Below, piece after piece: positions 26,036 through 33,992 of a stretch of 64,000 nucleotides of DNA; position 1 is the stretch's first letter, and every line of letters starts with the position of its first letter. The stretch comes from Rs1 sp034111875. Its GTDB lineage: Bacteria; Pseudomonadota; Gammaproteobacteria; Pseudomonadales; Balneatricaceae. Where the stretch lies: NCBI GenBank assembly GCA_034111875.1, contig JAWUWK010000044.1:1-64000 (forward strand), in the 5' to 3' direction. The notes below the pieces were generated by a model. That model was not told the DNA's origin. It did no database searches and saw nothing but the letters and a program-made list of their open reading frames with translations. The translations under genes and the position numbers were made by a program.

Positions 26036-26098
26036 CTGAATCAGTGACTTCACTGCAGCATCAACGACAGGCTCTTGATTATACATCGGTTTGAAATA
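26036..26098 (-). repeat. Right arm of the 63-bp inverted repeat
   Basis: Reverse complement of the left arm at 24541-24603 with roughly ten mismatches. It ends two bases before the presumed left end of the IS66 remnant at 26101, so an insertion may have cut the original sequence here. Confidence 0.8.
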
Positions 26099-26100
26099 TC

Positions 26101-26332
26101 GTAAGCACTAACCAAATACTATTCAGCGATACCTAGCTCTCATTACACTGGTCTCTTTTATTAAGGAGCAGTATATGAGCGGTCTATCATTATCAGATTG
26201 GAAAACCATCGTTGAGTAATAACTTACTAGCGGCCTTACCGCAGATTAGTTTTGCCGTCAGAATAATATCAATCAAAACAGCATCAGTAGAGTAGCATAA
26301 GTAGAAAGAAGAGCATAAGTAGAGGACATCCA
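26101..26332 (+). mobile_element. IS66-type left end and tnpA remnant
   Basis: The stretch opens with GTAAGC, the usual terminal bases of IS66 elements. An ATG at 26175 has AAGGAG 6 nt upstream and reads MSGLSLSDWKTIVE, stop, stop, LTSGLTAD, stop, FCRQNNINQNSISRVA. Replacing the stops by Gln (TAA/TAG from CAA/CAG) gives the IS66 TnpA pattern W..I...L.SGL....FC...N. The rest of the element is missing; a group II intron follows at 26333. Confidence 0.5.
26175..26310 (+). pseudogene. IS66 accessory gene tnpA, inactivated
   Basis: The reading frame keeps an ideal ribosome site and a recognisable N-terminus but has in-frame TAA TAA at 26217-26222 and a TAG shortly after, each one C-to-T change from a glutamine codon. 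It is too decayed to be made. Identification rests on a short pattern and is moderate. Confidence 0.45.
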
Positions 26333-27678
26333 GTGCGCCGAGCTAAATCGGTAGAAGATTGGAGGTGATAGTCCTCTGCTTGGTAAGGTCTAGCAGATCG
26401 CCGAGACCCCGAGTCATGAGCTGTGCATTGTAAGCAGTCGAGTTAAGCGTTGACAGGGAAAACCATAGGTGAGTATTGAGCTGCGCCTTATGTTGCTAAA
26501 GTAGTATCTTTAAGAGTACTGATCTGGTTGGGTGTAGGACAAGGCAATATGCTAGCTGACGTTATACTGCGTGTAGGTAAGGCAAATCAGCTATCGGCTC
26601 TTCGCAATCATAGACCCCATGCATGTGGCAATGTCTTTTATGGCCCTTTTATTTTAAAGGAAGCGGGAGATCCAAAGGGTTGTTTGCCATGCAAACAGCT
26701 TGTCGAGAAGTCAATTAGACGTAGCCGATGAGTATAGCCTTTTGAAAGTCAGACAGCTTTATAGTAGTGAAGACGCGCGAACAAAGCGCAGGGAGACCAA
26801 ACTGGCGGAGCGAAGCGGCTGACAGAGAGAAAGTTCTTCAACAGGAGTAAGACCGTGACACAGAGCATGGAAGGATTACTAGCGCGTTTGGAGCCACTAG
26901 GGGAAGTCGCAAAACAACACCAAACACTAGATAAAGTGTATATGTCGATTTGTACGAAGAAAGTAAGCTGGGTATTAGATGCTGACTTAAAGAGGTTCTT
27001 TGATAACATCAATCACTGTTGGATGTTGACATTTATTCGTCATCGAATTGCCGATAAGCAGTGCTAAGATTGATCAAGGGTTGGCTGAGGGCTGGTTTAA
27101 TAGACGGTGTGCACAAAGAAAAAACATTGGTAGGCATACCCCAAGGGCCTATTATTTCGCCACTATTGGCAAATATTTATTTGCATTATGTATTGGATTT
27201 GTGGCTGCATCAATGACTTCAACGTCTTGCAGACGGTGAAGTCTATATTGTTCGTTATGCTGATGATTTTGTGATTGGTTTACAATACAGAAGTGACGGT
27301 GTGAGAGTACAACGGGCTTTAAAGCAATGCTTGGCAGCCTTTTCGCTGAGTCTTAATGAAAGTAAAACGCACTTACTAGAGTTTGGTCGCTTTGCCGAGA
27401 AAAGCCGGCAGCAACGAGGGAGAAGTAATCCGGAAAAGTTTGATTTCTAGGGCTTTACGCATATCTGCTCTGAGCGAAGAAGTGATGAAAAATTCAAGTT
27501 ATTGCGATTATCCATAAAGAAAAAGTTGAAGCTAAAACTGCAGAAAATTAAAGAAGTGCTGATGAAAACACGCCATAATTCACTCTATCAAGTAGGAAGA
27601 TGGCTCAGGCGGTCGGTCTGTGATTACTTCAATTATTTTGCAGTGCCAGGCAATGGCGTGAGTCACTATAACTAATAG
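26333..27678 (+). mobile_element. Degenerate group II intron
   Basis: The 5' end GTGCGCC fits the group II GUGYG start, and is followed by intron-like segments including GAGTTAAGCG and GAGACCAAACTGGCGGAGCG. A broken intron-encoded reverse transcriptase occupies 26857-27677. I could not find a domain V hairpin after the ORF, so the 3' end is missing. It lies inside or just after IS66-derived DNA. It cannot splice or move on its own. Confidence 0.75.
26857..27677 (+). pseudogene. Group II intron reverse transcriptase/maturase, inactivated
   Basis: Three frames together give recognisable LtrA pieces: WVLDADLKRFFDNINH, RHRIADKQ, GIPQGPIISPLLANIYLHYV, YIVRYADDFVIG with the YADD catalytic motif, LNESKTHLLEFGRFAE, KFDF-stop-GFTHIC, and LYQVGRWLRRSVCDYFNYFA. 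There are frameshifts near 27066 and 27230, a stop in FDF*GFTHIC near 27448, a deletion between KVYM and the first RT block, and loss of the C-terminus after VPGN. It is clearly non-functional. Confidence 0.9.
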
Positions 27679-27969
27679 AGTGGCTGCGCCCACCTTAGAT
27701 ATTCATCGTGGCAACTGTCTTCAGTCTATTTATGCACCTGGATAAACAGTATTTCTGTCGCTGCCAGCTTAACGCCGACGTTGATTGTGCCTCACCTGCT
27801 TCTTGACCCAGTGTGCTGACTCAAAAAACTGTTTCATGATGTTATTCTCGCTATACTCAGTTTTTATTCACTGGCCAGAGCACTACCAATTGGCAGATCG
27901 GCTTATCCCTGCAAGAGAAAAAACCGGCTGATAGCAGCCGGTTTCTCTTATCTCGCTATAGCCTGTTGG
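27679..27969. other. Intergenic between intron remnant and aceA
   Basis: About 290 bp. Apart from the aceA terminator at 27921-27948 it holds only a 22-codon minus-strand frame starting at 27837 that lacks a good ribosome site and that I do not call a gene. Confidence 0.5.
27915..27944 (-). terminator. Intrinsic terminator of aceA
   Basis: On the minus strand AAACCGGCTG and CAGCCGGTTT form a 10-bp stem with a 4-nt loop, followed by TTTTCTCTT. It starts 26 bp after the aceA stop codon. Confidence 0.9.
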
Positions 27970-29577
27970 CTAAGCACTCTTTTCATCAAACTGATTCATA
28001 GTGTTCTCTTTACCTGAAGCCTTAAGTGCAGCTTCCCCAGCAAAGTATTCTTTATGATCGTCTCCGATGTCAGACCCGGCCATGTTCTGATGCTTAACAC
28101 AGGCAATACCTTGGCGTATTTCCTTGCGCTGTACACCCGATACATAACCCAACATACCTTGATCACCAAAGTATTCTTTGGCGAGATTGTCAGTAGATAA
28201 GGCTGCAGTGTGATAAGTTGGCAGTGTAATCAAATGATGGAATATACCAGCATGTTTGGCCGATTCAGCTTGGAATGTACGAATTTTTTCATCAGCTAGC
28301 TGAGATAACTCGGTTTCATCATACTTTGCATTCATCAATTCTGCGCGGTCATAAGCAGAAGTGTCCCTACCGTCTTCTTGCAATAAATCAAATACTTGCT
28401 GTCGAAAGCTAAGAGTCCAGTTGAAAGAAGGCGAGTTGTTGTAGACAAGTTTGGCGTTAGGTACAGTTTTACGGATTTCATCGACCATGGCACCGATTTG
28501 ACCAATATGAGGTTTTTCTGTTTCAATCCACAATAAATCAGCGCCGTTTTGCAGGGAAGTTATACAATCTAATATGCAACGCGCTTCGCCGGTGTCTTTG
28601 CGAAATTGAAAAAGATTACTCGGTAGACGTTTAGGTCTAACTAGCTTTCCGTTCTGTTTTATCAGCACATCACCGTGACCAATATCCGCTTCACTTATTT
28701 CGTCACAATCTAAGAAGGAATTATATAAATCTCCCAAGTCACCTGCTTCATTAGTTACGGCAATTTGTTTAGTGAGACCGGCGCCCAATGAGTCTGTTCT
28801 AGCAACAATGACTCCGTCATCTATGCCAAGTTCTAAAAATGCGTAACGTACTGCGTTAATTTTTGCTAAGAAATCGGCGTGAGGTACTGTAACCTTACCA
28901 TCTTGATGTCCGCATTGTTTTTCATCTGATACTTGGTTTTCCAGTTGAATACAGCAAGCGCCAGCCTCAATCATTTGTTTGGCCATTAAATAGGTCGCTT
29001 CAGCGTTACCAAAGCCGGCATCTATATCTGCAATAATAGGCACAACATGGGTAACATAGTTGTCGATGCTATTCTGAATAGCTTTAACTTTGTCGCCGTT
29101 ATTGGCAGCTTTAGCGCTGTCTAAATCGCGGAATAGTCCACCGAGTTCGCGGGCATCCGCTTGTCTGAGAAAAGTATAGAGCTCGGCAATTAAACTAGCG
29201 ACGGCGGTTTTTTCATGCATAGATTGATCGGGTAACGGGCCAAAATCAGAGCGTAATGCCGCGATCATCCAACCTGAAAGATATAAATATTTGCGGTCAG
29301 TATTATCAAAATGCTTCTTAATCGAAATCATTTTTTGTTGGCCGATAAAGCCATGCCAGCAGCCTAGAGATTGCGTGTAAAGCTCTGGATTAGCATCATA
29401 GTTTTGCATATCTTGGCGCATGATTTTTGCAGTGTATTTAGCAATGTCTAAACCAGTTTTAAAACGGTTCTGGCAGCGCATTCTCGCCGTTGACTCTGGG
29501 CTAATAGATTGCCAGCTCTTCCCGTTGCTTGCTTTTAGGCTTGTAACAGCATCGATATCTTGCATGTATTGAGACAT
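27970..29577 (-). CDS. aceA: Isocitrate lyase (long form)
   Basis: A 535-residue enzyme that splits isocitrate into glyoxylate and succinate. The length and the N-terminus (FKTGLDIAKYTAKIM, TQSLGCWHGFIGQQK) match the long Pseudomonas/Acinetobacter-type ICL. The catalytic loop reads KQCGHQDGK where many enzymes have KKCGH; the cysteine is kept. Also visible are IADIDAGFGNAEATY and the SPSFNW active-site segment. AAGGA precedes the start. No malate synthase gene is in the window. A HexR-like site lies about 210 bp upstream. Confidence 0.95.
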   Translation of the reverse strand: MSQYMQDIDAVTSLKASNGKSWQSISPESTARMRCQNRFKTGLDIAKYTAKIMRQDMQNYDANPELYTQSLGCWHGFIGQQKMISIKKHFDNTDRKYLYLSGWMIAALRSDFGPLPDQSMHEKTAVASLIAELYTFLRQADARELGGLFRDLDSAKAANNGDKVKAIQNSIDNYVTHVVPIIADIDAGFGNAEATYLMAKQMIEAGACCIQLENQVSDEKQCGHQDGKVTVPHADFLAKINAVRYAFLELGIDDGVIVARTDSLGAGLTKQIAVTNEAGDLGDLYNSFLDCDEISEADIGHGDVLIKQNGKLVRPKRLPSNLFQFRKDTGEARCILDCITSLQNGADLLWIETEKPHIGQIGAMVDEIRKTVPNAKLVYNNSPSFNWTLSFRQQVFDLLQEDGRDTSAYDRAELMNAKYDETELSQLADEKIRTFQAESAKHAGIFHHLITLPTYHTAALSTDNLAKEYFGDQGMLGYVSGVQRKEIRQGIACVKHQNMAGSDIGDDHKEYFAGEAALKASGKENTMNQFDEKSA

Positions 29578-29789
29578 AGTCTAGATCCTTTTAAAATTAA
29601 AATTAAAATTTATATTTTTATGTTTGCTGCTTTTAAACCAGGCTGCCACTGACAACTTTTGTGGGTCAGATACCAGTTTATCCCGTCTTGAGTAGACTGA
29701 TAATGCCGTTTCAGAACCTCTAAAGTCAATGCTAGCCCCGTGCCATAAGGGACTAGTGCAATTTTTTTAAAAAAAACAGTCACTTTTAG

Positions 29790-29806
29790 TTGTAAAAAAA
29801 CTACAA
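29790..29806 (-). promoter_or_regulatory. HexR-like palindrome upstream of aceA
   Basis: The minus strand reads TTGTAGTTTTTTTACAA, close to the HexR consensus TGTAATTAAATTACA known from gammaproteobacteria, where HexR controls central carbon genes including the glyoxylate shunt in Shewanella. The distance to the aceA start (about 210 bp) is larger than usual, so this is a candidate only. Confidence 0.4.
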
Positions 29807-30308
29807 GAAATTGATATAATCAAAGGCCGCAGGCCATAGGCTTGAGAGACATTGCTTAACAATACCTAATGTGAAGTGCTAATTTTTGATAATTAGTACT
29901 AAAACTACATGAAAAAAAATGAATTAAAATAAAAATGTAGTGAATTTATTTCAGCATTGTTTATTCAGTACGTTTTAAGGGAATTACCTGATTTCTAGTA
30001 AGTTACTTGATCACTAGAAAGACTGATTTCGTGCTGTTTTGGTGTGAGAGTTCGATGCACCAGTAAAATAATACAGCATGCTGTTGCTTAGCCGTTTTAA
30101 AAACCTATAGAAACTCTTTAAACATTGGGGGAGGAAGCTGTCAGATTATCATTTTCTTAGAATATAAACCGTCTTTGTTAGCCAGTTTATAGCGCAATTC
30201 ACTTTTATATAACCAATAATATAGAGCATTTTCTTAATCTTACTATTCATAAAAAAAAGTTATTATATTATCTGATTTTTCGATAAAGGGATAATGTTGT
30301 TCGCACTT

Positions 30309-30589
30309 TAGGGAACATGCGAACAAGTCCTGTATTTTCTTGGCGGATTTTAGAACGGTTAAATACCGGGTCGATAGCGCAGTGAAATGACGTGCCTTTT
30401 CCAAGTTGCCTGAAAAAGTTAACTGACCAGTGGTTGGTCGTTATTAAGCGTGTTTTACGGAGCTTATAAAGCACACTGATCTCGTTGTTATCAATTATTT
30501 GTAGGGCAACCAGTTCGCCAGTAATCTATCCCTAAATCTCACGATAGTCTGTATGCCGGAGGCCTAAGAGACTTGTTGGATATTTCTTA
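30309..30589 (+). repeat. MITE family C, full copy (C3)
   Basis: A 281-bp element with left end TAGGGAACATGCGAACAAGTC and a right end that, reversed, reads TAAGAAATATCCAACAAGTC. The interior carries AACTGACCAGTGGTTGG and TGTAGGGC, shared with copy C4. It is bounded by TA on both sides and non-coding. Confidence 0.85.
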
Positions 30590-30633
30590 GTTAAGGAGGA
30601 ATTAGGTGCTGAGTGAATTTTAAAGGACATGCT

Positions 30634-31167
30634 GTGTTTCATATAAAAATACAGTGTAATCAATTACTAGTAGATGCTATTGGGCCACTTAATGAAGAGA
30701 TAATTAAGCAATACACCGATTCATTAGAGTTTTGTATTCAAGTTATAGAGGCATCACCATGAAATTAAATAATTATTTTTTATCAGCTCAGTTTATTGAT
30801 TTGTGAAGCGCAAGAGCTTTTTACTAGTTCAATTATCCTAAATTCGGCAGTCGAATCACGAAAGTCTGCACGAAATCTTGATGAACCTAGAAAACTAGAA
30901 AAATGTTTCATCACCAATAAGGTGACCACGAATTTTTCTAATTTCCTTTGCACGCCAATATCTAGCACAGCTTTTTCGCGCCGAACTGCCGAATCTAGGA
31001 TGCAGAAAATCGAAGGAGTCTCTAGTGTAGTCGCTCTAGAAAATGTTGATTTTAAATCCCTCGTTGAAGAAAAAATGAGCCGTTATTACCAAAGAGCAGA
31101 GGTTAAACAACAGTATTTTGATTCGAAGGCTAAAGCTCAAGAATGGATGGGGACTTTAAGTGAGTAG
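30634..31167 (+). pseudogene. STAS-like small protein gene, interrupted by stops and an in-frame MITE
   Basis: One frame runs from GTG 30634 to TAG at 31165. It reads VFHIKIQCNQLLVDAIGPLN...FCIQVIEASP, then TGA (30760) and TAA (30766), then FYQLSLLICEAQELFTSSI, then a 165-bp family A MITE in frame, then VSSVVALENVDFKSLVEEKM and a helical end AKAQEWMGTL. Without the MITE the product would be about 122 residues. The pattern GPLNEE..., SLL..EA, VAL, and a final AxxWL-like helix fits small STAS/SpoIIAA-like proteins of unknown role. The two stops make it a pseudogene unless a second start is used after them. Confidence 0.6.
30836..31000 (-). repeat. MITE family A, copy 2 (inserted in a gene)
   Basis: 165 bp with ends TCCTAAATTCGGCAGT (30836-30851) and GAACTGCCGAATCTAGGA (30983-31000). 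It is in reverse orientation relative to copy 1. It contributes 55 sense codons with no stop to the frame of the host gene. No clear target duplication is left. Confidence 0.9.
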
Positions 31168-31282
31168 TCTTATAGTTTGTAGAGCACTATTAGGCAAGAT
31201 CAACCGAGTTTAGAGCAGATGATTGAGTATTAATAAAGTAGCCTATTGACAAAAATATTTAAAACGTTGGTCTTGCCAAAAA

Positions 31283-31316
31283 TGTGGGTTCCCTCGCCCC
31301 CAATTAACAAAAAAGC
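31283..31316 (+). ncRNA. Candidate preQ1-I riboswitch
   Basis: GTGGGTTCCCTCGCCCCCA can form a short stem (TGGG/CCCA) with a pyrimidine-rich loop, followed by the A-rich tail TTAACAAAAAAGCC. This layout and the TTAACAAAA tail resemble type-2 preQ1-I aptamers. It ends just before the start of yhhQ, a gene class known to be under preQ1 control. The pseudoknot pairing is weak here, so it needs covariance-model support. Confidence 0.5.
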
Positions 31317-31322
31317 CTATGT

Positions 31323-31985
31323 ATGCAACTAAGCTGCGTTCAAATAACACGTCTACTGTTTATTCTTGCTGTATTTCACATCTCGATTATTTCAGCCAGT
31401 AACTATTTAGTCCAATTACCTTTTGAGGTGTTCGGCTTTCACACAACATGGGGTGCCTTCAGCTTTGCCTTCGTATTTTTAGCGACTGACCTGACCGTTC
31501 GCCTATTCGGTACTAAAATGGCCCGGCGCATTATCCTCAGTGTGATGCTGCCAGCACTGGTGATTTCTTATATTGCCTCGGTTATTTTTGTTAAAGGCGA
31601 ATATGTAGGGTTGCAAGGCTTCAATGAATTTAATACATTCGTCGCACGGATTGCTTTAGCCAGTTTTCTTGCCTATTTATTTGGTCAGTTCTTGGATATC
31701 AGTGTTTTTGATAAACTCAGAAAAAATAAGCAGTGGTGGGTCGCCCCAGCTGCTTCAACAGTCATAGGTAACTTGATAGATACTATGTTGTTTTTCTCTA
31801 TCGCGTTTTTTGCTAGCGCCGACCCTTTTATGGCTCAGAATTGGTTAGAGATTGCCTGGGTAGATTACGCGTTTAAGCTGATTATCAGTCTGGCGTTGTT
31901 TTTACCTTTGTATGCCATGCTATTAAAGTTCTTAGAGCGTCGGTTATTCTCCATCACTAGTCATGCCTCTTCCCGGTGCACCTGA
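31323..31985 (+). CDS. yhhQ: Queuosine precursor transporter YhhQ
   Basis: A 220-residue membrane protein of the VUT/COG1738 family that imports preQ0/preQ1 for queuosine tRNA modification. About six hydrophobic helices are visible; conserved polar pieces are FVFLATDLTVRLFG, AYLFGQFLDISVF and STVIGNLIDTMLFF, all typical of the family. An ATG at 31319 is in another frame, so 31323 is the start; there is no strong Shine-Dalgarno, and the candidate riboswitch occupies that place. Confidence 0.9.
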   Translation: MQLSCVQITRLLFILAVFHISIISASNYLVQLPFEVFGFHTTWGAFSFAFVFLATDLTVRLFGTKMARRIILSVMLPALVISYIASVIFVKGEYVGLQGFNEFNTFVARIALASFLAYLFGQFLDISVFDKLRKNKQWWVAPAASTVIGNLIDTMLFFSIAFFASADPFMAQNWLEIAWVDYAFKLIISLALFLPLYAMLLKFLERRLFSITSHASSRCT

Positions 31986-32005
31986 TAATAATAGAGATTA
32001 AGTTG

Positions 32006-32036
32006 AAAATGCCTGCTACTCGTTAGGCATTTTTAG
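32006..32036 (+). terminator. Intrinsic terminator after yhhQ
   Basis: AAAATGCCT and AGGCATTTTT form a 9-bp stem with a 10-nt loop and a terminal T-run 20 bp after the yhhQ stop. The A-run on the other side could let it work for minus-strand transcription too. Confidence 0.85.
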
Positions 32037-32234
32037 GTTCAAGCGTCTTTAGCTACATTTTATGCTTAATAAGTGCTCTTGGATATCTTAATAGCAACAG
32101 GCAGCTTCTCAGCGCACCACATTTCAGCAAAGTAGCTTTCAAGTCGTTAACTAAAAGGTACAGGTTTTGCTAATCCTCAAGGGAAAAGCGGCATAAGCAC
32201 TTGGGCCAATTACTTGCCAGGGTAAACACTCTGC

Positions 32235-32489
32235 TTACTTTTTTAAACTCGCTTTGCCGCCGATGATTTTTAAAGCAGCGACGCCGCGAATGAGGCAATG
32301 CCTTGCAAACTGTTGTTGGCAGTTAGGGCAATGGCTTTGATTTTCTGTAAAGTCTTGGGCGATACGCTCAACAAAGCACTTAACTAGCGCGCCTTTGCCC
32401 CCCTTGCGGTATTTTAAAAGTTGCGTTTTACAGCTATTGCAATAAATATTAACCGTTTTAGTCGGGCCTTTCTTATGCGGTTTTGCCAT
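32235..32489 (-). CDS. Small zinc-ribbon protein
   Basis: An 84-residue basic protein with two CxxC pairs, YCNSCKTQLLKYRKGGKG and HCPNCQQQF, which would bind one zinc. Such short proteins (MAKPHKKGP... start) occur in marine gammaproteobacteria with unknown role; nucleic acid or ribosome binding is plausible. Its start overlaps the 3' end of the LysR gene by 17 bp, so the two are likely co-transcribed. Confidence 0.65.
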   Translation of the reverse strand: MAKPHKKGPTKTVNIYCNSCKTQLLKYRKGGKGALVKCFVERIAQDFTENQSHCPNCQQQFARHCLIRGVAALKIIGGKASLKK

Positions 32490-33429
32490 TGGCTACTCGG
32501 TGATATTCAACATACTGGTGATAGTCTTTTTGCTCTAATATTTTGTTTAATAAGTGCAACATGTGAAGCGCGGCCGGTGGCAGTGTATAGTCTTTTCGCT
32601 GGATTATATAAAGCGCCCGAGAGCGAACAGGTGCTTGTAAAGGTACAAAGCTAAGTCCCTCAAATGCTTTTACTTGTGCCGCCAATGCCGGTAGCACAGC
32701 AATCCCAATGTTTTCTCTGATTAGTGCACCTAAACCGTTGGGGTTAGAAGCTTCAATGATAGGCGATTGGCTTGGATAATGAATAATCTTTTGCTTATTT
32801 AGTTGTTCTAATTCTGATCTTATACCGTTATCCGATGAGAGATGTAACATTTTCTGGCCCTGTAGCTGTTGCCAGTGAATGCTTTTTTGAACAGCTAAAG
32901 GGTTATCCTTGGGCATCACCACGCCATATTGGTCTCGCAGTATCGCCAGATAGTTAAGTTGTGATTGTTGGGAGTGATTACTGCCAATACCAAAATCGGC
33001 AAATTTACTCAGTACTTGCTGCTCTATTTCACTGGCACCTGCTTCATAGATCGATATGTCTATGTTTGGGTGACTTTGGTTATATTGTTTTATCAGTGTA
33101 GGTATAAGAAAATTATTAGCGGTAGGGGATGTCGATATAACAATATGACCTCGCTGTTGCTCTGAACCCGCTCGTAGGTCATCCATTGCCAAACCAAAAT
33201 CGGTAATAAGCCGCCTAGCGACAGGGAAAAAGCGCTGGCCTTCTTTGGTTAAAGTCACTTGTCGAGTGGTGCGATCAAACAAGGTCAGCCCCGCTTGATG
33301 TTCTAGCTGTTTTATACTGGCAGTTAAGGTTGATTGTGTTACGTTGAGTTGGTTAGCCGCACGTGTAAAACTAGCAAAGTTGGCAATTTCAACAAAGGCA
33401 CGTAAATGTTTAATGGATATATTATTCAT
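32473..33429 (-). CDS. LysR-family transcriptional regulator
   Basis: A 318-residue protein with a standard LysR helix-turn-helix (HLRAFVEIANFASFTRAANQ, then LNVTQSTLTASIKQLE) and a periplasmic-binding-like effector domain (GHIVISTSPTANNFLIP...). The ligand cannot be told. It is divergent from the YdiJ-type dehydrogenase gene across a 563-bp gap, so it may control that gene as well as itself. Confidence 0.92.
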   Translation of the reverse strand: MNNISIKHLRAFVEIANFASFTRAANQLNVTQSTLTASIKQLEHQAGLTLFDRTTRQVTLTKEGQRFFPVARRLITDFGLAMDDLRAGSEQQRGHIVISTSPTANNFLIPTLIKQYNQSHPNIDISIYEAGASEIEQQVLSKFADFGIGSNHSQQSQLNYLAILRDQYGVVMPKDNPLAVQKSIHWQQLQGQKMLHLSSDNGIRSELEQLNKQKIIHYPSQSPIIEASNPNGLGALIRENIGIAVLPALAAQVKAFEGLSFVPLQAPVRSRALYIIQRKDYTLPPAALHMLHLLNKILEQKDYHQYVEYHRVANGKTA

Positions 33430-33992
33430 TTTAATTGATTAATTGATTAAATTTTATTGTTTGATTGATTAATAATAATTTAGCATCATTACCCACATTA
33501 GGTCTAGTTTAACCTAGGATCAACAGTTGGATAGCTTATTATGTGCCCCAACATGGCGTTTTATTAAGCATTGCATTGTAGTATATGTTTGTGCTCTACA
33601 AAATCTGTGACACTTATACGGCGTGATTTAGCCCGTAGGAAAAGCGCTAACGGTTTTACCGAGCGAGTGAAATATAGCTCTTTGTCGATGCTAACTTTAT
33701 AGCTCATCATAATGTTGAGGGGTCAATTGCTGAATTTAGGTTTAAGGCCGTAAACAAGATTAAAACAGACAATCAGCATTGCCAGAGTGATTGACTAAAC
33801 GAATTTTAGAAAAAATAAAATTTGAGATATTTTTTTATCTTTCGAGGCGATTAGCCGGTGACATAGCTAGAGAGAGCACAATAGTATCAAAATCTAGATT
33901 TCGTAATCAATAACCAGCCAAACAGTTGTGCACAGACTTTCTGCGAGCAAATTTAAGCGGCAATTAAACCGCGAATATACTTTGAGACCCCT
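33430..33992. other. Divergent intergenic region between lysR and ydiJ
   Basis: About 560 bp with no gene. Immediately upstream of the LysR start lie clustered ATTGATTAATTGATTAA-type direct repeats (about 33432-33475) that could bind the regulator or be the A/T-rich part of its promoter. Nothing else stands out. Confidence 0.5.

Larger units (their letters stand above)
29578..30633. other. Long intergenic region upstream of aceA
   Basis: Over 1 kb with no gene seen. It holds the aceA promoter region, a HexR-like palindrome at 29790-29806 and a full family C MITE at 30309-30589. The stretch is generally A/T-rich. Confidence 0.55.

Noticed and set aside
26528..26731. A 67-codon frame within the intron 5' part
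   Set aside because: It lies in the RNA-structure part of a group II intron and matches no intron protein domain.
27772..27837. A 22-codon minus-strand frame before the aceA terminator
   Set aside because: No good ribosome site and no recognisable sequence.
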